From Progne subis subis (taxonomy: Eukaryota; Chordata; Aves; Passeriformes; Hirundinidae), in NCBI GenBank assembly GCA_022316685.1, contig JAKJHU010000140.1, positions 620,001 through 684,000 on the forward strand: 64,000 bases of DNA. The letters are read 5' to 3'. Numbering within the stretch: the first letter of the stretch is position 1; every line of letters begins with the position of its first letter. The position numbers and the translations under genes were made by a program. The notes under the pieces were generated by a model. It saw only the letters and a program-made list of their open reading frames with translations, made no database searches and was not told the origin of the DNA. Shown one piece after another: positions 1 through 12,100 of this stretch.

Positions 1-2410
1 CTCGAGGTGGCTCTATCTCTCGTGCTTAGGGTGAGACTCTCGCTTTTGGGCTTTCTGTGCAATTAACTTGTGTGCGTGGGTTTTTGAGAAACTTCCACAT
101 CCTTCCTATGAAGTCTGCTTTCCAAACAAGGTCTGGCCCTCTCCTTCTGCATGACTGCAGCAGAGCTGCTTGAGACAGACAGCAGAAATAGCTCTCCGCT
201 GAGAAACAGATTTCCCCTCATAATTTCCAGTAGACTTAATGCATTTGGCATAAGAAACTAGTAGATGTTCTGTCAGGAACATACCTAATGAAGCCTTGTA
301 AATGATACAGTAAGAATGGACAGTTGCATGTTGCCGTGGTTTTTTTTTGGTTTTTTGGTTTTTTTTTTTGTTTTTGTTTTTTTGTTTTGTTTTTTTTTTT
401 CCCCCGTAATGCTCAGTGAGCAAGTTTGCCCAGAACCTTAGGAACAGGGAAAATCTCATTGTTCAGGTGCAAATCCTTTTAACTACATTACTGAGAGAAG
501 ACAGAAATATCTCACATCCAGGCTTTTTGTATGTCTACAAGCTTGGAGTTAAGCTTTTTTAAAGAAATGAGACATAGTAAAGAATGGATGTGACTTCTGT
601 TGTGCTAATAGACCCCACTCCCTTGGAGCAAGCAGCAGCTGATTCCCATTAACTTTACTTGAAGTTTTAGACCATATGTTACTTTCTCATACATGTGCAG
701 AAAAACCTCTTCATGGGAAACAAGTGCAGCATGGCTTTATGAGTTTTTTCCATCCTCCTCTGCCTCTTTCAGGGGGAATGGGGATTATAAAGATGAAAAT
801 GCTGTGAGAGAAAGAAAAACTATGGAGATCCAGGTTCTAATCCATGCACAGCAGTGCTTATGGCCATCCCACTTGTCATGGTAGCACAAAGGCACTGTCA
901 AATCTCTGGCCACTGGGGATTTTTTTTTTTTTTTTTCCTCCTGATCGCCACAAACATCAGGATTTTGAGTGCATTATTTAGGGCTCTGTGTTTGCAGGGG
1001 TGGAGTGACAGCTAAGAAAGTAGAAAGTAGATTGAGATGAGGGTCCCATGTTGTGGCATCACTTTCCTGCATGTCTGGCTGAGTCCTTCCTCCACTCCCC
1101 TACATGAGCAGTGCACATGCTGGCCCTCATCTGCCAGGCCTCCTGTGGCAGCATGGGCTTCTGTGGCTGACTTTTCTAACAGTGCTTGGTTTCTTAAATG
1201 GCTGCTCTGATAATTCCAGGAGAAATTATGCTTCTGACACATCTTTGATAGCTTCTGCTGACTTCAGGAGAGTCAGGATTTTCCCTTGCTGATTTTGGAT
1301 TTGGTGGTGTTTCCAAGGCTGGCCCACACAGTGTTAGAAACATTTTCGATAGCTCCCATATTTGCAGTGTGCTACAAATGGGCTAGTGTTTCACTGTCTT
1401 ACAGTTCTTTCCCGCATCCTGTATTCTGAAGCTCTGATTGCCAATGATTCTGAGAAGAAAATTACATTGTAATTGGTTAACAATGACTCTTGGCACTAAA
1501 AAATCTAGTCTCATCAGATTCTCCTTTTTTTTTCTTTATAGAAGCTCTCTGCTTTCTTTTACTGTAAGGCCATGATTAGGCCAAAAGAAAAGTATTTATC
1601 ATTACATTTTATTGCTTGGACTGGGACTACACACACTCATGCCAGTATATAATGTATGCAATATATATAATGTATGCAAGTTTGGGATATTTGAGTAGTG
1701 ACAATATATTTCTACAATGATTAGAAAATGTCACAGTACTCATTTACTGCTCGTAAATATAAAGTATTTTGTATTTTAACAAATAACTTGGTCAGAAGAC
1801 ATTGATCTTCTGCAAGTGTGTAGGGGTTTTTAAATTTTGTTTTACTAATTATGCCTAGATACTCTTCTGTCTTCTGTAACATTTTGTGATCATAGTTATT
1901 ATTTGTCCAACAAAGCATGCTATCAAGTGCATCCATGTATACTTGCCAGATTACTTACCAAGGAGGATTGAATAGCTGCTTATTAACTGAATTGCATTTA
2001 TTATTTGCACTGAACAAGGCATGGGGTATGTAAGGAAAGAACAGACTGTGGTAATGTAATTAAAGACTGCATCATAATGCAGACACAGAAGGGAGCTGAT
2101 TAAGGATGCATTAGCAACCTTATTTCTGGGTTTTTTTGGGTTGTTTTTTTTTTCCATCTTTCAAATGCTGGACTTTGCAGTCATCATTCTGTTTTTTCAT
2201 GGTGTTTTGAGACCTTACTTTTGAGCAGTCTTGTTACCCAAGCATGAGGATTGAGGCTATTTCAAATTCTACATCCCTCTCTGGGATCACAGATGTGCTT
2301 GCTCTTGCTCATGATAACTTCCCTTGTGTGCTGTAGCCCTTCTCAGGCCATGATGAGCCATGGTTTTGCACAGAATTTCGTTGGTTTTTAATCATGTTTT
2401 TTTGTTGCAG
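1..2410 (+). other. OSBPL5: Intron upstream of first visible exon
   Basis: No coding exon was recognised here. The first coding exon of ORP5, which must end with a G in phase 1, should lie upstream of the window. The stretch is AT-rich and contains a T-rich, G-interrupted low-complexity tract at about 339-401, a T run near 920-936, and a short imperfect direct repeat with a TATAATGTATGCAA core at about 1647-1680. The 3' end reads into a normal acceptor, TTTTTTGTTGCAG, before 2411. Confidence 0.7.
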
Positions 2411-2484
2411 GAAAAGATGTGGAAGGAAACAGCCCATCAGCACTGAAGGATGAGACACCACAGACTCCAAACTTCATTAGCAAG
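2411..2484 (+). CDS. OSBPL5: OSBPL5 exon, N-terminal disordered segment
   Basis: Seventy-four bases, entering at codon position 2 and leaving in phase 0. It encodes residues 1-25 of the visible protein ([10 protein letters not shown]...TPNFISK). This aligns with the human ORP5 segment beginning GKDMEPNGPS and shares the Pro/Ser/Asp-rich composition. The acceptor is TTGCAG and the donor is AAG|GTACTT. No domain is expected; this is the unstructured region ahead of the polybasic stretch. Confidence 0.9.
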
Positions 2485-5400
2485 GTACTTTGGGATAGGG
2501 AACCATTCCCATTCTTGCCTTCATTTCTTCTCAGGATGTTATTAATCATTCTTACCCTTTTTTTTCAAGTCATTCAGAAAGCCTCTCCCTCTGTTTCTGC
2601 AGGAACTGTGTATTCCTGCACAGGGAAAAGAAAATGAGTGTTTTTGCATGGTTGGGATGGCAAGGAAGCCTGCACTTTCCTCTGGCTTGATTTCACTTAC
2701 CACAGAAGAACCTGGCTTATTTGGGCCTCATTTGGCAGTGTAATTAGATATGAATAACTATGGCTGAAAAGTTGATTTTGTCAGCAGAGATGTCATCTCT
2801 TGCTGTTCCTGATCAGCAAGGCAATCATAAATCTTAATTGTTTTGCAAAAGAAAACTGTAATATTTAGTGTAGTATGCAATATCAGGAACAGTGAATGGA
2901 GAGCCTGGGGGAGAACTCTGGGAGCTGGTGTGACAGGAGAGGAAGACAAACTAATCAACATTTCCTGAACACATCTTTTCCATTCAGCCTGTTAGGGAGA
3001 TGTAAAACAGAATCTAAAGTCTCTGGATCTCACTGCTCAAAACCTGCCTCTAGATCAAGAGTTACAGAGTGCCAGGGATTGATTTCTTGTAGAGATGGAA
3101 TCAACCTTATAAATGAGATCTGGTTTTGAGATTCATGTACAGCTTTTTTGGCTGCAGCTCCCTAACATGTTTCTGGAGGGTGACTAGAAATAGAAGCAAG
3201 ACCAGTTAATACATTTTTAACTAAATTTATTTTGAACTACAAAGCTATAAAATGCAAGTGGCACCAGCTGAAATGAAGATACAGCATGAGAGAAACCAGC
3301 AGCAGACAAGTGATTTCTTGTGAGACGTGAAAATAATCTCTGCATCTTCCAGTACATTTCTCTGTGCTTGCCTGGAGCTTGCAGGTTGTTCTGCTGGGAT
3401 GTCCTGGCAGAGGTCAGCACAGGGACATGATGATGGGAGGAGATTTGGGAGTGTGCCACAAGGACTTGTGTACACATCCTCTGCTATTGCTGGAACCTGG
3501 CAAGCTGCAAACCGATCTTGGTTTTGATTTTTCAGGCAGGTTCCTCAAGGAAAATCAGCCTCCCACTTATCCTGGCAGTGGAGAAGCCCAAGGACCAGGT
3601 AACTGCATCCGGGACTGTTTTAATGTTAGATGTTTTGTACACCATACATGGAGTGTTGTTGAATTTCCAATGATTTAGGAATGTAAAGAATAAGGACTTT
3701 TTCTGGACAGGAGAGCTCAGAGCACTGAAATGCTGTCCAAAAGGGAGTTTGATTTCTGAGATGCAGGATGAACACAGGAATAGGAGTGTGTTTATGAGAG
3801 GTTTCTAGCTGAGAACATGGCTCAACTGTGTTTTCCCAGCCTCTGGGTCTTCCTTGCTATTCAGTATCCTCCAGGTGTGTTTTTGAAAGGAGAAGCACCC
3901 ATGGAAGCTTTGGGTGCCCACCTTGATTTCTGCTATGCTTTATGTGCACCTGGGAGCCACTGGTGGGTCTCTCCTAGAGAGTACCAAGAACAGTTGTTAA
4001 GAAGAGTTAAGAGGAAATGCACAGCACAAAACAACTGCATCAGATCTGTGAATCAAAGGAAATGAGGCTCTGAACCTGGACACAAGCTTTGCTTTCACTA
4101 TCCCAAGCTTTTGGTTTTACAATAGTCAAAATTGCTTTAGAACAGCAGTGGACTAAAAAGTGATGTGACACCAAAACACGGCACCTCAACTTACCTACTT
4201 ATCTGCAGTGTTGCAGGTGCTTGCTTTGGCTGCTGAATGGGCCAGAGCTGGGTGTTTCTTTCCTGCCTGAATATTCTGCTTAGAGACATGATGTTTGATT
4301 CTGACCTGGAATCTGTGGACCTGTGCTGTAGCACCTGTCATTCTCACTTCACTCTTCTTCACCTTGCTGTGTTGTGCAGTACCTTGCTCTCCTCTGCCTT
4401 CTGTCGTGCTTCACAATGACAGTAGGGAGTCCTTATTGTGAAATGTCTTGTTACTTAAAAATTCAGGCAAGCTGGTGGTCTCAGTTTGTATAATACATAA
4501 TTTTTCACATCCACTGAACTCTAATGCCATAAAATAAAGCCTTACTGTCAGCTTTCAGAACTGTAAGTAGGGATCTGTCATAATATTTCAGTTTAAAAAT
4601 GAATAGTGATTCCACCTACTAGAACCAAAGGAAGAAGTGTGCCCTAATTCGGTCACATTTAGATTCCGGACTTGGCGGGGAGGAGGAAATAATTGATAGA
4701 GACTGGACTGTAGGTGTGCTGGTTTAATTAATGGATTAAAAAGCAAATGTTAAAGGTCACAGATCCATGCCATGGATATTTCACCTTCTTTTGGTACAGT
4801 GGATATGAAAATCCTTGTTGGAAATCAGTGTTCCTTCAGCAGCACTATTTTGAGGTACCACAGCACATTAACTACTTCCACTCAGTAATAAGAAGGAAAG
4901 GAAAGCCTGTCAAGTGATTCAATCCCTGGACTGGGGCTTGGTGTCTTGGTTTGAAAGACAGGTATCTGCTAGGGAGAAACGGGGCCTCTCTAGGAATGGG
5001 GAATTCCAATCCCTTCCCTCCATGTTATTATAATTTGGAAGATTAAAAAAACTTTTCAGTCAGAGCTATGGGGAAAGAAATAACAGTCCTTTACTGGTAA
5101 ATATAACAGGACAGACAAAAACAACAACAGCAGTAATAATAATAATAAACAAAACCAAGAACCCCGAGGGGCTTTGTCTCACAAGTCCCGGGCAGTCTGA
5201 TCGCTTGGGATCCCGAGAGCACCAAGCCAAAACGGTGGAAACTCCGGGCTGAATGACTGGAAACAGTGGGGTGTCCCCAGCAGGCAGGGGGTGTCCCGGC
5301 AGGCAAAGTGAGCAGTGCTGGAGAAGCCGCGGTGGCTGGACCCGGGCTGACCCAGCTCCAGCAGGGCAGGCGAAGAGCTCTGAATTCCTGGGCACTCTGG

Positions 5401-6082
5401 CAGATGATAGAATTCTCAGGACCGAACCTCTCTGATAACAGTGGAATCCACGCAGCTACCAGTCGCCCAAGCGTCCTCCCCGGAAAACCGAGAGATGAAA
5501 AGAACCACCACCCTCAGCTCCAGGGAGCCTTTCCCTCCCCCCGCTCCCCCCGCCCCCAACTTAGTGATCTATTTATTTTGTATGGGTCAAGCACCCTTTA
5601 AGCATCAGTATTTAGTCTCCTAGCAACTTATGGGGGGGGGGGGGGGGGGGCGTGTAAAATTCCACAGGAAAACTTAACCCCCAGCACTTGGGGAACCTCA
5701 AATTCCCAACTCTGCCATGGATTCCCTGCATTGCCAAGGCACATTAATTGCATTTCTGTTTCACATCTTCAGCAGTGAGGTGGAAACATTTCTGCATTTT
5801 GTTCACCCAGGCCATATCCACACTTCATGAAGGAGAAGGCTGCAGGTGCCCAAGTTAGCAGAGAGAATGTAGCATAAAAACCCTATAAATATCTGTGAAC
5901 TTGTGAGCTGTGAAGACTTTTAAGTGCAACCACACTGCCCTGTGCTCATGGGTGGGCTGCTCTCTCTGAGGTGTGTACACATCCCATTTGTCCTGTCTGT
6001 ACAGACTGAAATATTTGATACTGGAACATTTGCTTTCATTGTGTTTGCACTATATATATATGTGTATGTGTGTGTATGTGTG

Positions 6083-6113
<31 letters not shown>

Positions 6114-9100
6114 GTTTGTAATTTCGCCTGTGGCTTCTTGGCCCACATTTTACTGGAACATATTTTTGGCACAATTTAGATACATATTATGTTGGTAACT
6201 TTCTGCAGCACATTTTCTCCTGTTTTTTTAAGTGGAGTCTCTTTCATCTCCTTTTCCAAAGGGGAAAAAAATATTAGCTTACTTATTTCAGATTGTTTCT
6301 TGTATTAGTTTCTCTCTGTTTTAGAGCCTTTTATCCTTGTTTTCTGGGATGAGGCCCCATAGTTAGGGTGTGAAAGTATCATCAAACTGTCTCTAAGCCT
6401 CAGGCTTGTCTCTGCAATGAGGTAGTACAGTTAGCACACACCTGATAGTGACAGGAGGTGCCTGTCTTTTGCTTTGCACGTCATTTAATGCTGTTAAGAG
6501 TCCTCTGAGGCACCTTTTATTGGAGTATGCAGTGCTGCATGTTCTTTCTTTTTTTCCTGTGCTTACCTATTAATTCTACCAGCTAGAGGGCAGCTGGAGT
6601 CTCTTGATATGCATGCAGGGTCACAATGAATGGAGGTGTATTTTAAAGGATAGTAGAAAATCTTGAAGCTGGAGCTCAGTGGTACTTCACTGTTTCCAGT
6701 CCCTTGCTAATGCTGCAATGAAGTATTTGAAATTGTAGGTGTGGCTGTTGCATGCACAGTTATGTGATGCATTGGAAAGCAAAGCATTGTGAATGAGTTT
6801 TTCCACATGCCCGAATTGTTCAGGTCTTTATTGTGTGATTTGTAATCTAAAATATGAATATAACTGACTGGTAGAAATTTATTTTAGCTGCACAATAGTT
6901 TGAAACTGCACATACTGATCACTTGAGATTTAAGCTACAGTTCCCATACTGTCTCAAGCTCACCCTGCTTAATCTATGAATCTTGCTCCTGACGTCTGAG
7001 GTAACTCCAGTTGTGGTTACGCTTGGGACTAACATAGAAGATCACATTCACAAATATGGCAATTTACAAGGGTATCATTTCCTCTCTTCTCCCTTAGCCA
7101 GCAAACCAAGAAATTGTTTGGCAGACAAACACAGATATTGCAGGAATCACCTTGGAGAGACTGAGGAGTGAAACATCCCCTGTGTGCGTTAAGCTTAATG
7201 GGAGATTCTGGCCCTTCCAGGTGGTGGCTATGCTCATCTGGATCCATGCTATCTTTTCTTTACCATACTTCATGCTCTCTGTGTTGTGGAAGGAATTATT
7301 TAGGAGCCAGTTGTCTCCGTGAACACTTACACTCAGTTCCTGTGCCCTGGCTCAGCACACTTTGCTTCCTCAGTTCCGCGTGCAGCACTTTAGGGTAGTC
7401 ACAGTTGTCCACAGAGGGCTTTATAGCTGATTTCAGCTGAGCAGGAATATTTTGGGAAAACCAGGTTGAAGAGGGGTGAGATTTTGCATGTGAAGTGGAA
7501 AACATGGAGCATTCCTGACTTGTGTAGGTACATACAAGCCCTGAAAACACCCAGGTGCCTCACAGAAGAGAATGTAGACAGTAGTAACTCAAAGTTTGTA
7601 ACTTAGGGTAAGCCAAAGCAGTGCAATCTTGTCAGCAATTCCTTAGTCTAGTATTTCTGACGAGGAAGGTGAGGGAAAATGGATGTACTGAAACTGAAAT
7701 AATTTATTAAACAATATAGCAAAACTTCAGGTCCAATTGTTTTTCATTGTTCACTTTGTTTAAACTCAGCCTAGAGACAAAAGATGTGCCTATAGCTGGA
7801 GGGGAAATCAAAACTCTTTCTGCTTTCTGCTGGCACTAAGTCTATGACAGTCATGTGAAACAGCATCTTTCTCAGTGGCCAACTTCCCATCTCGCCTCAA
7901 ATGGTCTTTAGATATTCTGACCTTGCAAAACAAACTTCCGGTGCAAGGCACACTTAAATGAACAAACAGAAATCCTGTGAGGTCTGTGAGTTTTTCTTTA
8001 TTTACCATAATTTGATGCAATAGAGCCAAGGATTCCACTAAACACTGGTATAACTTGATATTTGAAGTTGTTTGGATGGCTGAATTTCACCAGTTATTTT
8101 CCCCAGATGCTGCTGTCTTGTGTCACCTGTTTATTTGTACAGGCTTTCCAGTTTGTGCTAATCATTGTGCTATTTCAGAGTTGTAAGCACAGTTGCTGTA
8201 TCTTTATAACATTGTTGAAATAAGAGGGATAATTATGTTGGGTTTTTTCCCAACTGGAAAGTTTTAGTTGAAGATTACTCAGCTTGCTGTAAAGCAGCAG
8301 CATATCAGTTGAAGGGTGACCTTTCCTACTGCAAAGGTTGTTTGTCAGTAAGAATTGTTTCACTGACTCTGCTGTGCTTTGGATGAGCTGTTAATTCACA
8401 ACAAAAGTAAAAAGTTTTCAAAAAGAACTGCTTATAATATAATGAAACCAAAATTGCTTACATTTGGTTGAGATATCTGTGAATATTCACATGAGAAACA
8501 TGGAGTTTCTCAGTGGTAATGTCAAACCCAGCTTTTCCATAGTTTTTATACTACTTAAACAACTTTAATTTCTTTTATTTCTGTGTGATCACAATTTGTA
8601 GCAATTATATGTGAAAAAGATAGTGGAGAAGTTACGTCTGACCAAGGACATGTCACTGATTTTGTGAAGCATAACTTATGACCCCAGCTCCTTTTGTTCT
8701 GTCTTCAAATCCCCCTCTGTTCTTGTCTTTCTCTCTCCTGGATGCAAAGAAGATGAAAGGGCAAGCTTTCGTTTTGTAAGCTGTCACTGGTGTTACCATG
8801 CAGAGCACAGCTTGCGAATGACTTTATTTAAATGTTTCTGATTTGGAATAATTCTGGCTGTTGTGCAGCAAGGATTGCTTCTGCTAAGTAATAAGATATT
8901 CCTCTTGCTGTTGTCCCAGGCATGGCTGGCATGCTGGTGGGCTGGCATCCCCCACACCCGAGTTGATCACAGGCTGCTTTTCTGTCAAATGATTTGGTTC
9001 CTCTTGGAAATGAAGTCACCAAAAAGACACTGGATCAGAATAGCACTATTGTGAGGACTGTGCATGCTCTCATACAAAGCCTGGCAGATGTGTTAGGGTA

Positions 9101-12100
9101 TTGTGATGACTGCTAACAATCAGCAGTGAATCTCCAGAGCTCCATGACTGAGATGAAAGGGAACAGAAACTTACTGGGATAAAAAGTATATTTTTGAGTA
9201 CAGTACAGCCCATTGTCAGCGGCGAGGTCATCACTGAGTCCTGAGAAGGACAAGTTTGATTGGAGAACTGAAAAGGAATAACAATTTCTTCTCCCTGTGA
9301 GTGCTGCAGCATGCTCTGGTGAGTTTTTGGCAGATTAACAAACTTTACTCTTTAGGGGAACCAGTATATAAAAAGCCTACTTACTGCTTTCGAACTAGAA
9401 TACTCCAGTGGGCATTCTCTTTCTTTAAAAAGGACACAAATTCTTTACTCTCCCATTGTACAAAGTCTCATCTGTGGCCAATATTGTTCACATGTTGCTG
9501 CAGAGAGCAGGGGCCAAATTCTGCACAAGCATTATCCCAGTGTCCTTGGAAGACTTGCTGTGATGACAAATGCCTTCTCTTAGTTTTCTGCCAGGCTGAG
9601 CAAGGCAGGGCAGTAGAAAGACATCTTTAAATGTGTCTTAGCAATGTGAGACCCTGCAGTGTCTTGGGAATCTTTAGAGCTGATGGCCCAAATTTACTGA
9701 ATCTTATGTATGCCACAAGATACAATCAAAACCATTAAGACAGATTAATGTAAACATATGAAACCATATTACTTCAAGTCACTTAGCAGGTTAATCCTAG
9801 GGGAACTATCATTACTATCAGCAGCATAGAGACCTATGGTATGCTGTCCTGGGGACTTAGATCCCACCTGTCCTGTGAGAAAGCAGGAACTTTAAACCCA
9901 GAAACAAAACGCTTTTTGCTCTGTAAAGCTGGAGACCACCAGTTTCCTTGCCAGCAAACTGCTGTTTAGGATCAGTGATGGTGCATCCTCATGCATAACG
10001 AGAGGCATAGTCAGGAGGGGGAAGCAATCAGTCTGCCTCCTTAAAAACTAACAGGGGAACCATCAAAAGTCCAGGTCAGGCCCATCTGAAAGCTTGTCCA
10101 CGGCTCCTAGGTAAAACTATGGCTTAGTTATAGTAACATTTTCTATCTCTTCACAAAGCATTTTGCCAACTATCTTGGAGAGCTGTGGTATTGGTCACAC
10201 AGCTGGTAGGTACATCACAACCTTTGGGACGTAATAGAACAAAAATTTATTTTCCCATGCCTAGAAATTCTTATATTGGCAGTGAGTACCTATGCTACTG
10301 CTTCTTTCTCATCCGCTTTCAAGCCCGTCTTGGTTACCACCATCCCTGTGGCTCTGTTTCCCCTCACAGGCTGGGTTCACAGATTCAGCGTGTCCAGGTG
10401 TAGCCCAAACCTGGGGGAGGGGGGCCCTGAAGGAAGCAGCACAGTTGTTCAGGAGCCACAGCAGCATCCTCAAAAGCTCTTCTTCCAGCTGCTTTAACTA
10501 GGTGAAGGACCAGTTTGAAATGGTTTCAGACAAGTTTCACTGTATTTATTAAGCTGCTAAAAGCTGTGGTAGTGTTGGGGGATATTATCCCTTCATCAGC
10601 TGTTGTGTGCTGTGGTTGATGGTGTGCACAGCAGTATTGGCTGGAACTGGGCTCTGGTGTTTTTGGTCATGGAGTCAGCTCTGCCAAAGAGTCGGAATCA
10701 GTGTCTGACTGTGTGAACATCCCAGGTTTGAAGTCCTGTGCTTGTTCAACTCTATTTTTAACATGACCTAGAGAGACTCCAAGGAGGAGGCAGCTGGGGT
10801 TGGTGAAGCAGTGGAAATGCCTCTGTCTGTGTCAGTGCCCCCCACAGCAGGTCGAGGCTCAGGTTTGCTGTGGTTGTTGGAAGCCTTTCTGAATTTAGCT
10901 GCAAGCAAATCTCTCCGAGCCAAGTGAGTTTAGGGACCAAAATTTCACTAAGGTGTAATTTTCTATATAACAAGCAACTGTAACTTGTTTTAATTAGTTA
11001 AGCAAAAAGCATTCTTTGTATCCTGATGCTTTGCAGGCGCCTGAGCAGTATTTCCTGGAATCTTGGGAACATCTGTGCTTTTTCTGCCTCTCACACTGGC
11101 TAATGAGGACTAGTATGCAGTGTTTCTCACTGTGTCTGATCTCTCAGGCTGGAAGGAGTGAAATCGCTAATAAACACCTGGCTGATAGTTGTGTCTCAAA
11201 GACAGGACATTCTTCCTTCTAATTGGGAGAAAGGGGGAGAATTCTTTTGACCGATTTCAGAGGACACACATCTCAAATCATGAAAGCACAATCTCCTAAT
11301 AATTCTGAAGGATTCTTGCTCAGAGATATTTAGGCACTGGGAAACGTTTCTTCACAGAGAAAGGCTTATAGCTTATCTCCCAAATGTCTACTGCTGCCCT
11401 TTGAAATGTGACCAAGACCCTATGGGCACAACTCTCTGCTCAAACGTCACATCTGTGCAGTGGTCCCCACAATAAACGTTGTGTTTTTACAGTAAAGTGC
11501 AAGGCACAAAATGCTAATCAGAGATTGCATTGCAGGCAGAGGATGCAGGCTTAGCTTTCAGTGAAAACAGAACCGGCAAACACCGAATAGTTTTCAGGAG
11601 TCCTGGAGATGGCCTTTTCTTTGAGTGGATCAAAGTTGACTTTTAACTTAACAGTCAGATCAGGGCTCTCACTGGCCTTTGTGTGTCATCACAGAGTTTT
11701 CATTTCTCTATTTTGAAAGTATCGTGTAGTTTTGGTTTTAGTGAAAGAGTGCTACAAGGGAATATGAGAACAAGTAGTAGTGAATAGGTTTTAGTGAAAG
11801 AGTACTACAAGGGAATATTAGTCACTGTTACTTGTGACTGTTGCAAAGTGCTCCTTCTGCCCTGATTTCTAATTCTGCATCATCTACAAGGAGTTTTGCT
11901 CAGTTGAGCAGGCACCCTTCTCTCCCATTTTTGCTCCTGCCCCAGTCTCCAAGGCATAGTTGATGGCCTGTTTGCTATGATCTAGTCATGCATTTCTGTG
12001 TTTTTCTCTGAATCATGTGAAAAGGGCAGATATGGGTGTCATTAAACATTTTTCTGCTCACACTAATGTACAACATAGTTTGTGACTGTAGTAGCCTGAG

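Noticed and set aside
1..2410. Search for the OSBPL5 start-codon exon upstream of 2411
   Set aside because: No segment encoding anything like the expected ORP5 N-terminus with a matching phase-1 donor was found. The exon must lie outside the window.
5066..5601. Overlapping 109-111-codon open frames in a GC-rich block of intron 1
   Set aside because: They lie wholly inside the 745-bp LTR-like element. Open frames on both strands reflect base composition, not coding.
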